Below are positions 1 to 5,052 of a DNA stretch of 6,072 nt, piece by piece. Numbering within the stretch: position 1 is the stretch's first letter; the number at the start of each line of letters is the position of its first letter. Under the pieces are notes generated by a model. It was not told the origin of the DNA, made no database searches, and saw nothing but the letters and a program-made list of their open reading frames with translations. Source of the DNA: Rhodospirillales bacterium RIFCSPLOWO2_12_FULL_67_15 (GTDB lineage Bacteria > Pseudomonadota > Alphaproteobacteria > Rhodospirillales > 2-12-FULL-67-15); assembly GCA_001830475.1 (NCBI GenBank), contig MIAC01000252.1, positions 13,056-19,127 of the forward strand, written 5' to 3'. The translations under genes were made by a program, and so were the position numbers.

Positions 1-56
1 TTGATCTGAAGGCCGGTGGTCCCGGCCTCGCCGTCGATGAATACCGTTGCCGTCAT
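1..56 (-). CDS. argC: N-acetyl-gamma-glutamyl-phosphate reductase, type 2, N-terminal fragment
   Basis: Only the first 18 codons and two bases are inside the window; the gene continues past the left edge. The minus-strand ATG at 56-54 begins MTATVFIDGEAGTTGLQI. The IDGEAGTTGLQI stretch is the glycine-rich NADP-binding start of the short form of ArgC found in many alphaproteobacteria. The family reduces N-acetylglutamyl-5-phosphate to the semialdehyde in arginine biosynthesis in the cytoplasm. A Shine-Dalgarno match AGGGAA (complement of 66-71) lies 9 nt before the ATG. The gene follows rpsI in the same direction but is separated from it by a terminator hairpin, so it may have its own promoter or depend on readthrough. 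The identification rests on the N-terminal motif and on the common rplM-rpsI-argC order; the catalytic residues are not visible. Confidence 0.85.
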   Translation of the reverse strand, partial: MTATVFIDGEAGTTGLQI

Positions 57-82
57 GGTCGTATATTCCCTAGCCCAAAACA

Positions 83-112
83 CATCGGGCGCCCCGCAAG
101 GGACGCCCGATG
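83..112 (-). terminator. intrinsic terminator of the rplM-rpsI operon
   Basis: A 9-bp perfect stem (83-91 with 104-112, CATCGGGCG/CGCCCGATG) is followed inward by one C-A mismatch, three more G-C pairs and a GCAA loop as read on the plus strand. Read in the direction of rpsI transcription, the stem is followed directly by TGTTTTGGG, a short T-rich run. It lies 31 nt past the rpsI stop and just upstream of the argC ribosome binding site. The T run is short, so termination may be partial. Confidence 0.75.
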
Positions 113-143
113 ATACGGGAACCGGGTGGGTCGTCGCGGAAAA

Positions 144-635
144 TCAGCGTTTCGAGAACTGGTAGCTGCGTCGGGCCTTGGCGTGGCCGTACTTCTTGCG
201 CTCGACCACGCGCGAATCGCGGGTCAAGAACCCGCCCTTCTTGAGGGTGGGGCGCAGGCCCGGCTCATAGAGGATGAGCGCGCGGCTGATGCCGTGGCGA
301 ACGGCTCCGGCCTGGCCGGAAAGCCCGCCGCCGGTCACCGTGCACCAGATTTCGATCTGGCCGTCGCGCTCGGCGGTCACGAGCGGCTGCTTGAGCAGCA
401 TCTGGAGGACGGGCCTCGCGAAATAAGCTTGGAAGTCCTTGCCGTTGACCGTGATCTTGCCGGGACCGCGCCTGACCCAGACCCGCGCGACCGCGTTCTT
501 GCGCCGCCCGGTCGCGTACGAACGCCCGAGCGCGTCGATAACGGGCTCGGGCGGCGTGGCCGGACCCGACGCCGACAGAACCGGAGCGACCGGCGAATCC
601 TTGAGCTCGGCGAGCGACTTGATCGTTTCGGGCAT
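144..635 (-). CDS. rpsI: 30S ribosomal protein S9 (uS9)
   Basis: This is a 163-residue structural protein of the small ribosomal subunit. The family core starts near residue 38 with [18 protein letters not shown]. Further landmarks are the glycine run [20 protein letters not shown] (101-120) and the very basic tail ([19 protein letters not shown], then the terminal SKR). In known ribosomes that tail reaches the decoding centre and contacts P-site tRNA. The roughly 37-residue Pro/Ala-rich N-terminal extension makes it longer than the about 130-residue E. coli protein, which is usual for alphaproteobacteria. The gene starts 5 nt after the rplM stop, and its ribosome binding site AGGAG (complement of 648-652) lies inside the last codons of rplM. 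The two are therefore cotranscribed and probably translationally coupled. A terminator hairpin follows. Confidence 0.98.
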   Translation of the reverse strand: MPETIKSLAELKDSPVAPVLSASGPATPPEPVIDALGRSYATGRRKNAVARVWVRRGPGKITVNGKDFQAYFARPVLQMLLKQPLVTAERDGQIEIWCTVTGGGLSGQAGAVRHGISRALILYEPGLRPTLKKGGFLTRDSRVVERKKYGHAKARRSYQFSKR

Positions 636-640
636 AATTT

Positions 641-1105
641 TCAGGCGCTCCTTTTATTTTTCGGATTCATCGCGGCGACGTCCAGAACCTCGGGGTTCTG
701 GGCCTCGTGCGGGTGCTTGGACCCGGCGTAGACGTGCAGCTTGCGCATTTGGGCGCGGCCCATCGGATTGCGGGTCAGCATGCGCTCGACCGCCTTGACG
801 ACGACGCGCTCGGGTGTCTTGCCCCCCAGGATCTGGCCCATGGTCCGGGTCTTGACCCCGCCCGGATGGCCGGTGTGCCAGTGGAATACCTTGCGAGCAA
901 GCTTGTTGCCCGTCAGCTTCACTTTCTCGGCGTTGACGACGATGATGTTGTCGCCGCAGTCGATGTGCGGGGTGAAGATCGGCTTGTGCTTGCCGCGGAG
1001 TCGAAGAGCGAGAATGCTAGCGAGCCGGCCGAGCACGACATCGGCGGCGTCGACGACATACCACTTGCGCGTCACGTCGGCGGGCTTGGCGGAATAGGTC
1101 TTCAT
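641..1105 (-). CDS. rplM: 50S ribosomal protein L13 (uL13)
   Basis: This is a 154-residue large-subunit protein that binds 23S rRNA early in assembly. Family signatures are clear: [17 protein letters not shown] (14-30), [20 protein letters not shown] (36-55), [28 protein letters not shown] (56-83), and [28 protein letters not shown] (112-139). Length is close to the usual 140-155. The start is the ATG at 1105-1103, with AAGGA (complement of 1116-1120) 10 nt upstream. It is the first gene of the rplM-rpsI operon and has a strong predicted promoter about 40 nt upstream. L13 is known to autoregulate this operon in E. coli, but I do not recognise its leader structure here. Confidence 0.98.
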   Translation of the reverse strand: MKTYSAKPADVTRKWYVVDAADVVLGRLASILALRLRGKHKPIFTPHIDCGDNIIVVNAEKVKLTGNKLARKVFHWHTGHPGGVKTRTMGQILGGKTPERVVVKAVERMLTRNPMGRAQMRKLHVYAGSKHPHEAQNPEVLDVAAMNPKNKRSA

Positions 1106-1148
1106 GGCGAACGGGTCCTTGGCGCTTGGGGTACGCGCGAGGGCGCGG

Positions 1149-1176
1149 AGTATGTCACATGAAAACGCGCTGTCAA
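1149..1176 (-). promoter_or_regulatory. sigma70-type promoter of rplM-rpsI
   Basis: Read on the minus strand, a perfect -35 box TTGACA (complement of 1171-1176) is separated by 16 nt from a -10 box CATACT (complement of 1149-1154). The -10 is preceded by TGA, giving an extended -10 TG motif. The predicted transcript start near 1142 gives a leader of about 37 nt before the rplM ATG. The match quality and position fit a highly expressed ribosomal protein operon. Confidence 0.75.
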
Positions 1177-1181
1177 CTCGG

Positions 1182-1232
1182 AAACGCTTATCAATATCAG
1201 ATACTTGTTTCGCGGTATTATTTTACCACAAT
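1182..1232 (+). promoter_or_regulatory. AT-rich segment, probable promoter region of the hemerythrin gene
   Basis: This AT-rich island stands out from the GC-rich surroundings in the gap between the divergent rplM and hemerythrin genes. It contains TATTAT (1216-1221), a five-of-six match to a -10 box, about 60 nt before the hemerythrin start. I could not find a good -35 box at normal spacing, so the promoter could be activator-dependent or use another sigma factor. No complete FNR box or other regulator site was recognised. Confidence 0.35.
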
Positions 1233-1271
1233 GGGTGATCATCCTTCCCCGCGGTCAGGACGCCATGCTAT

Positions 1272-1276
1272 AGGAG
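1272..1276 (+). promoter_or_regulatory. ribosome binding site that sets the hemerythrin start
   Basis: AGGAG lies 5 nt before the ATG at 1282. The reading frame stays open upstream to an ATG at 1126 and has another at 1231, but neither has a comparable site and the extra residues do not look like hemerythrin. This supports 1282 as the start. Confidence 0.75.
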
Positions 1277-1281
1277 CGGAC

Positions 1282-1746
1282 ATGCCGGCCGTCACCTGGA
1301 CCCCGGCCATGAGCGTCGGGGTCGAAGCCCTCGATACCGATCACAAGATGCTCTTCGGCCTCATCAACCAGCTCGCGGACGCGATCGCGAAGGGCGAAGC
1401 CGACGCGATCGTCGCCAGCATCATCAACGGCCTGGTGGACTACACCGAATATCACTTCGGCCGCGAGGAGGCGATGATGCGCGCCTCAGGCTACGCCGAA
1501 CTGGAAAGTCACCACGTCGCCCACCGGCAAATCATTGAAGCCTTGCAGCACATTCGCGAGGCGTATGCCGGCGGTTTCCGCGATGGAATCGAGCGGGGCC
1601 TGCTCGATTTCATGCGCGACTGGATCGCCGGGCACATTTTGGGGGAGGACATGAAGTACGCCCCCATCATGAAGGGCCGCGAAGCCGAGCTTGCGTGCGT
1701 CGACGAGGCTTATACCCGGCGGCTTATCCAGTTGGCCGCAAACTAG
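1282..1746 (+). CDS. bacteriohemerythrin (single-domain, di-iron O2-binding protein)
   Basis: This 154-residue protein is essentially one hemerythrin domain. All seven expected ligands of the di-iron site are present: H21 in DTDHKMLF, H58 and E62 in YHFGREE, H77 and H81 in HHVAH, and H118 and D123 in HILGED. The N-terminal W-x(6)-GVEALDTDHK pattern is typical of the bacterial family. There is no signal peptide or membrane segment, so it should be cytoplasmic. Family members bind O2 reversibly and are linked to O2 delivery, sensing or aerotaxis; the specific role here cannot be read from sequence. The C-terminal 24 residues after the domain look like a short helix. The start at ATG 1282 follows the domain boundary and a good ribosome binding site. 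It diverges from rplM and converges with the thioesterase gene, sharing the last four bases. Confidence 0.93.
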   Translation: MPAVTWTPAMSVGVEALDTDHKMLFGLINQLADAIAKGEADAIVASIINGLVDYTEYHFGREEAMMRASGYAELESHHVAHRQIIEALQHIREAYAGGFRDGIERGLLDFMRDWIAGHILGEDMKYAPIMKGREAELACVDEAYTRRLIQLAAN

Positions 1747-2192
1747 GCCCGGTGCGCGGGTGGAATCGAATACGTGCCGGTCGCGTGCGCGACCGGTTCG
1801 GCGTGGCCTTCGGAGTGAATCGTCACTTCCATCACCGCGAGCCTTTTTCCGAGCTTTATGACCCGTCCCTCGGCGACCAGTTCGCCCGGAAAGGGCCGGC
1901 GCAGGAAGTTGATGTTGAAGCTGGTGGTGACGGCGAGCTTGACCTTGCCGATCGCGCTCAGGACGGTCGCGTACATGGTCGCGTCCGCGAGCGCCATCAT
2001 GGCCGGGCCGGAAATGGTGCCCCCCGGCCTGAGCATCGTCGGGCCGAAGGGCTGGCGCAGCACCGCGCGGCCCCGCGCGATGCGGGTCGCGCGCATGCCG
2101 GTTTCCACCGCCCACGGCATTTCCTCGGCCATCAGGACGTTGAATTCGGCTGTCGTGATTTTGGGCGCGATCTTTCCGCTCGATTGGGGCAT
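1743..2192 (-). CDS. PaaI-like hotdog-fold acyl-CoA thioesterase
   Basis: This 149-residue protein has the layout of a PaaI/YbgC-superfamily hotdog domain, which hydrolyses acyl-CoA thioesters to the acid and CoA. The long central hotdog helix is LRPGGTISGPAMMALADATM (54-73), followed by the strand pair KVKLAVTTSFNINFLRRP (83-100) and GELVAEGRVIKLGKRLAVMEVTIHSE (103-128). D70 is the likely catalytic acidic residue by position. Where classical PaaI proteins have HGG this one has PGG (56-58), so the active site is of a variant type and the substrate is unknown. The ATG at 2192 is the only credible start because an in-frame TAG occurs about 15 codons upstream with no ATG, GTG or TTG between. The ribosome binding site is weak (CGGA). 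It diverges from the crotonase-like gene across a region with a palindromic operator, which suggests linked acyl-CoA functions. Confidence 0.85.
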   Translation of the reverse strand: MPQSSGKIAPKITTAEFNVLMAEEMPWAVETGMRATRIARGRAVLRQPFGPTMLRPGGTISGPAMMALADATMYATVLSAIGKVKLAVTTSFNINFLRRPFPGELVAEGRVIKLGKRLAVMEVTIHSEGHAEPVAHATGTYSIPPAHRA

Positions 2193-2237
2193 CGGTTCCG
2201 CCGCAAAGGCCGCAGGTTTCGGGTCGATTCTCCGCCC

Positions 2238-2266
2238 AGCCTAATTTCCGTTTACGTTAACGTCAA
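2238..2266 (-). promoter_or_regulatory. possible thioesterase promoter overlapping a palindrome
   Basis: On the minus strand TTGACG (complement of 2261-2266) resembles a -35 box. It is followed after 17 nt by TAGGCT (complement of 2238-2243), a weak -10 box with three of six matches. The leader to the thioesterase ATG would be about 38 nt. The -35 lies within the 16-bp palindrome, so a protein bound there would directly affect this promoter. Confidence 0.4.
2251..2266. promoter_or_regulatory. 16-bp palindromic operator candidate in the divergent intergenic region
   Basis: TTTACGTTAACGTCAA has a perfect 10-bp core ACGTTAACGT (2254-2263), and seven of eight half-site positions are complementary. 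It is AT-rich in an otherwise GC-rich gap and lies 59 nt from the thioesterase start and 127 nt from the crotonase-like start. From memory, this arrangement resembles operators of MerR-family regulators of branched-chain amino acid and acyl-CoA breakdown (LiuR type). That assignment is an inference; the palindrome itself is seen directly. Confidence 0.6.
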
Positions 2267-2283
2267 TCGGGGCCCGGCCCGAT
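2266..2283. repeat. 6-bp GC-rich inverted repeat next to the operator candidate
   Basis: ATCGGG (2266-2271) and CCCGAT (2278-2283) are perfect inverted copies with a 6-nt loop, directly abutting the 16-bp palindrome. There is no T run, so it is not a terminator. It may be a leader hairpin or an accessory protein site, or chance in GC-rich DNA. Confidence 0.35.
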
Positions 2284-2314
2284 CCGGCGCCCAGCCTGAG
2301 CCGCCGACCGGTTC

Positions 2315-2324
2315 GGAACGTTCC
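2315..2324. repeat. 10-bp perfect palindrome GGAACGTTCC
   Basis: GGAACGTTCC lies in the leader region of the crotonase-like operon, about 70 nt before its start. It could be a second protein-binding site. It is short enough to arise by chance and has no recognised regulator. Confidence 0.3.
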
Positions 2325-2342
2325 CGCTTGCCAGAGGCCCCC

Positions 2343-2360
2343 GGAATCCTGGAAGATTCC
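2343..2360 (+). repeat. small inverted repeat before the crotonase-like gene
   Basis: GGAATC (2343-2348) and GATTCC (2355-2360) form a 6-bp dyad around a 6-nt loop, ending 32 nt before the ATG. It could form a leader hairpin or be an operator half-site pair. No T run follows and no known motif is matched. Confidence 0.3.
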
Positions 2361-2392
2361 TGCCGTTCCCCCCGCGCGAGGTTCACCCGGCC

Positions 2393-3193
2393 ATGACCGC
2401 CGTTGCCAAAACCAAGACCGATTTCCCCCTCCTCCGTTCGGATGCGGGCGGAATCGCCACCCTCACCCTCAACCGCCCGGCGCAACGCAACGCGCTCGCG
2501 CGCGACCTGATGTCGGCGTTGGAGCAGGAACTCGACGCCCTCGCCAGGGACCCGTCGGTGCGGGTCGTGGTCATCGCCGCCAATGGTCCCGCCTTTTGCG
2601 CCGGGCACGACCTCAAGGAGATGCGCGCCAACCCGGGCCGCGAGTTCCAGGAGGCGCTGTTCCGCCAGTGCAGCCGGCTGATGCTCGCGATCACCCGCCT
2701 GCCCCAGCCGGTGATCGCGCGCGTTCACGGTCCCGCCTTCGCCGCCGGCTGCCAGCTGGTCGCGACCTGCGACATGGCCGTCACGGCCGCAAGCGCGACG
2801 TTTTCCACCCCCGGCGTTCACATCGGGCTTTTCTGCTCGACGCCGATGGTGGCGCTTTCCCGCGCGGTCCCCCGCAAGGCGGCGATGGAGATGCTGCTGA
2901 CGGGCGAATCCGTGGACGCGGCGCGGGCGTACGAGATCGGACTCGTCACCCGGGTCGTGCCGGCGGACGCCCTCGATCAGACCATCGCCGGCCTCGCCCG
3001 GATCCTGCTTGCCAAGTCCCCGCGCGTTCTCAAGATCGGCAAGGAAGCGTTTTACCGCCAGATCGAGATGGGCCTCGCCGACGCCTACGACTACGCGAGC
3101 CAGGTCGCGACCGAGAACATGATGCTCCGCGACGCCGGGGAAGGAATCGACGCCTTCATCGCCAAACGTCCGCCGCGGTGGCCCGACCCATGA
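2393..3193 (+). CDS. ECHDC3-like enoyl-CoA hydratase/isomerase-family protein
   Basis: This 266-residue protein has a single crotonase fold. Oxyanion-hole segments are visible at AFCAGHDLKEM (67-77) and GPAFAAGCQLVATCD (113-127). The stretch FSTPGVHIGLFCSTP (137-151), the AVPRKAAMEMLLTGE segment (158-172) and the ending GIDAFIAKRPPRWP (251-264) match the animal mitochondrial ECHDC3 group more than classical hydratases. By alignment from memory with rat crotonase, the two catalytic glutamates are replaced by Q121 and G141, so ordinary 2-enoyl-CoA hydration is doubtful although acyl-CoA binding is likely. It has no signal peptide and should be cytoplasmic. The ATG at 2393 has GAGG (2378-2381) 11 nt upstream. 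Its stop overlaps the next start (ATGA), making it the first gene of a coupled operon. It diverges from the thioesterase. Confidence 0.9.
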   Translation: MTAVAKTKTDFPLLRSDAGGIATLTLNRPAQRNALARDLMSALEQELDALARDPSVRVVVIAANGPAFCAGHDLKEMRANPGREFQEALFRQCSRLMLAITRLPQPVIARVHGPAFAAGCQLVATCDMAVTAASATFSTPGVHIGLFCSTPMVALSRAVPRKAAMEMLLTGESVDAARAYEIGLVTRVVPADALDQTIAGLARILLAKSPRVLKIGKEAFYRQIEMGLADAYDYASQVATENMMLRDAGEGIDAFIAKRPPRWPDP

Positions 3194-3711
3194 CCGCTAC
3201 GGCCGTCGAACCCTCTTCCGAGCTCCGCTACGACGATGATCATATCCGCCAGATTCTGAAATCGGTTCGCGTTATCGCCATGGTCGGCGCCTCCGCGAAC
3301 TGGGTGCGGCCGTCGAACTTCGCCATGAAGTATCTTAAGGGCAAGGGGTTCCGGGTCATTCCGGTCAATCCCGGCGCCGCAGGCCAGACCGTCTGGGGCG
3401 AAACCGTCTACGCTTCGCTTGCCGACATTCCCGACCGCTTCGACATGGTGGACATCTTCCGCTCTTCCGATACGGTGGGCCCGATCGTGGACGAGGCGAT
3501 CGAACTGGCGCCCGCCAAGGGCATCCGCGTGATCTGGATGCAGCTCGGCGTGCGCAACGACGCCGCCGCGGCGCGCGCCGAGAAGGCGGGACTTACCGTC
3601 GTCATGAATCGCTGCCCGAAGATCGAGTACGGGCGTTTGTTCGGGGAGCTCTCCTGGTCCGGCGTCAATTCCGGGATCATATCGGCCAAACGACCGAGGA
3701 TGCGGCCGTGA
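3190..3711 (+). CDS. CoA-binding domain protein (YccU-like)
   Basis: This 173-residue protein consists of one Rossmann-type CoA-binding domain like that in succinyl-CoA synthetase alpha subunits and the small YccU proteins. Motifs in order are VRVIAMVGAS (26-35, nucleotide-binding loop), FRVIPVNPG (54-62), FDMVDIFRSSD (84-94), IRVIWMQLGV (112-121) and VVMNRCPKIEYGRL (137-150). There is no ligase or catalytic domain, so it probably binds CoA or an acyl-CoA as a sensor, carrier or regulator; the role is unknown. The frame is open far upstream, but ATG 3190 is chosen because it starts just before the domain and overlaps the preceding stop as ATGA. The next gene begins inside its own stop (GTGA). 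Placement directly before metY suggests a link to O-acetylhomoserine or methionine metabolism. Confidence 0.92.
   Translation: MTATAVEPSSELRYDDDHIRQILKSVRVIAMVGASANWVRPSNFAMKYLKGKGFRVIPVNPGAAGQTVWGETVYASLADIPDRFDMVDIFRSSDTVGPIVDEAIELAPAKGIRVIWMQLGVRNDAAAARAEKAGLTVVMNRCPKIEYGRLFGELSWSGVNSGIISAKRPRMRP
3696..3710 (+). promoter_or_regulatory. ribosome binding site and GTG start of metY
   Basis: GAGGA (3696-3700) lies 7 nt before a GTG at 3708-3710 that overlaps the preceding TGA as GTGA. The nearby ATG at 3700 is out of frame. The overlap implies translation of metY by ribosomes finishing the CoA-binding protein gene. Confidence 0.75.
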
Positions 3712-5042
3712 ACGATTCCCCCGACCGGCCGGCGAAGGCGGCTCGCGACGCCCAGCCGTCCGAATACGGCTTCGAGACCCGCGCCGTGCACGCGGGCGCG
3801 CGCCCCGATCCGGTCACCGGCGCGCGCAATACGCCCATTTATCAGACCACGTCCTATGTCTTCGAGGACGTAGAACACGCCGCCGACCTGTTCAACCTGC
3901 AGACCTTCGGCTTTATCTACTCGCGTATCACCAATCCGACCGTGTCGGTGCTGGAGGAAAGGATCGCGAGCCTCGAAGGCGGCCGGGCCGCGGTGTGCGC
4001 GGCTTCGGGCCATGCCGCGCAGTTCCTGGCGTTCTTCACGCTGCTCGAGCCGGGCGACGAGTTCATCGCCTCGCGCAATCTCTACGGCGGCTCGATCACC
4101 CAGTTCGGCATCAGCTTCAAGCGCCTGGGCTGGACCTGCCGGTTCGTCGATCCCATTGATCCGGAGAATTTCCGCCGCGCGCTCGGCCCCAAAACCAAGG
4201 CGATCTTCATCGAGGTGCTGGCGAATCCGGGCGGCATCGTCGTCGATCTCGAAGCGGTGGCGGCGATCGCCCGCGAAGCCGGTATTCCCCTGATCGTGGA
4301 CAACACCCTCGCCACCCCCTACCTCTGCCGCCCGTTCGAATGGGGCGCCGACCTGATCGTCCATTCCACGACCAAGTTCTTGAGCGGCCACGGCACCTCG
4401 ATCGGCGGGGCGCTGGTGGAATCGGGCAAGTTCGATTGGGCCAAGAACGGCAAGTTTCCGACCATGACCCAGCCCGATCCCGCCTATCACGGCCTCACGT
4501 TCTACGAAACCTTCGGCGACTTCGGCTTCACCATGAAGGCGCGCGCGGTCGGCTTGCGCGACTTCGGCCCGGCGCTCGCGCCCGCGAACGCCTTCTACAC
4601 CATCACCGGAATCGAGACGCTGCATCTCAGGATGGAGCGGCACGTCGCTAACGCGCAAATCCTCGCCGAGTTCCTGGAGAAGCATCCGCAGGTCGCCTGG
4701 GTTTCCTACGCCGGGCTCGAATCGAGCCCCTATCGCGCGCTCGCCCGCAAGTACCTGCCCAAGGGCGCGGGCTCGGTGTTCACCTTGGGCCTCAAAGGCG
4801 GGTTCGAGGCCGGCGTGAAGCTGGTCGAATCGGTCAACCTCTTTTCCCATCTCGCCAACATCGGCGACACGCGCTCGCTGATCCTTCATCCCGCCTCGAC
4901 CACGCACCGGCAGCTTTCGCCCGAGCAGCAAATCGCCGCCGGCGCCGGGCCGGACGTGGTCAGACTTTCGGTCGGGATCGAGACGGCGGAAGATTTGATC
5001 CGCGACCTCGATCAAGCGCTGGCCAAGGCGGCAAAAGCTTGA
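3708..5042 (+). CDS. metY: O-acetylhomoserine aminocarboxypropyltransferase (sulfhydrylase)
   Basis: This 444-residue PLP enzyme of the Cys/Met metabolism family makes homocysteine from O-acetylhomoserine and sulfide in direct-sulfhydrylation methionine synthesis. The start FETRAVHAG (22-30) is typical. Cofactor residues are visible: the Schiff-base lysine K223 in VHSTTKFLSGHG, D198 in IVDNTLATP for the pyridine nitrogen, and Y71 and R73 in YSRITNPT, which bind the neighbouring subunit's PLP phosphate. The C-terminal NIGDTRSLILHPASTTHRQL (about 390-410) is a family signature. Length and the insert around FDWAKNGKFPTMTQPDPAYHG favour the O-acetylhomoserine group over cystathionine gamma-synthase, although O-succinylhomoserine use cannot be excluded. 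It starts with GTG overlapping the CoA-binding protein stop. No SAM riboswitch precedes it in the window. The K+ channel gene begins 10 nt after its stop. Confidence 0.93.
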   Translation: MNDSPDRPAKAARDAQPSEYGFETRAVHAGARPDPVTGARNTPIYQTTSYVFEDVEHAADLFNLQTFGFIYSRITNPTVSVLEERIASLEGGRAAVCAASGHAAQFLAFFTLLEPGDEFIASRNLYGGSITQFGISFKRLGWTCRFVDPIDPENFRRALGPKTKAIFIEVLANPGGIVVDLEAVAAIAREAGIPLIVDNTLATPYLCRPFEWGADLIVHSTTKFLSGHGTSIGGALVESGKFDWAKNGKFPTMTQPDPAYHGLTFYETFGDFGFTMKARAVGLRDFGPALAPANAFYTITGIETLHLRMERHVANAQILAEFLEKHPQVAWVSYAGLESSPYRALARKYLPKGAGSVFTLGLKGGFEAGVKLVESVNLFSHLANIGDTRSLILHPASTTHRQLSPEQQIAAGAGPDVVRLSVGIETAEDLIRDLDQALAKAAKA

Positions 5043-5052
5043 GGCTGAAACG

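Noticed and set aside
1106..1148. An L13-binding autoregulatory leader for rplM
   Set aside because: The leader is short and I see only a small CCAAG direct repeat, not a convincing hairpin.
126..1162. Plus-strand open frames opposite rpsI and rplM
   Set aside because: They are antisense to two certain ribosomal protein genes and show no family motifs.
1126..1281. An upstream extension of the hemerythrin frame to ATG 1126 or 1231
   Set aside because: No ribosome binding site at either ATG, the added residues have no hemerythrin character, and the region covers the divergent promoter; AGGAG before 1282 is better.
2193..2392. A SAM-type riboswitch before the operon containing metY
   Set aside because: I could not find the conserved SAM-II or related core sequences, and metY is the third gene, far from this leader.
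2596..3189. An N-terminal extension of the CoA-binding protein within the crotonase-like gene
   Set aside because: The extra 198 residues are an out-of-frame reading of the crotonase gene, with Arg/Pro-rich composition and no domain.
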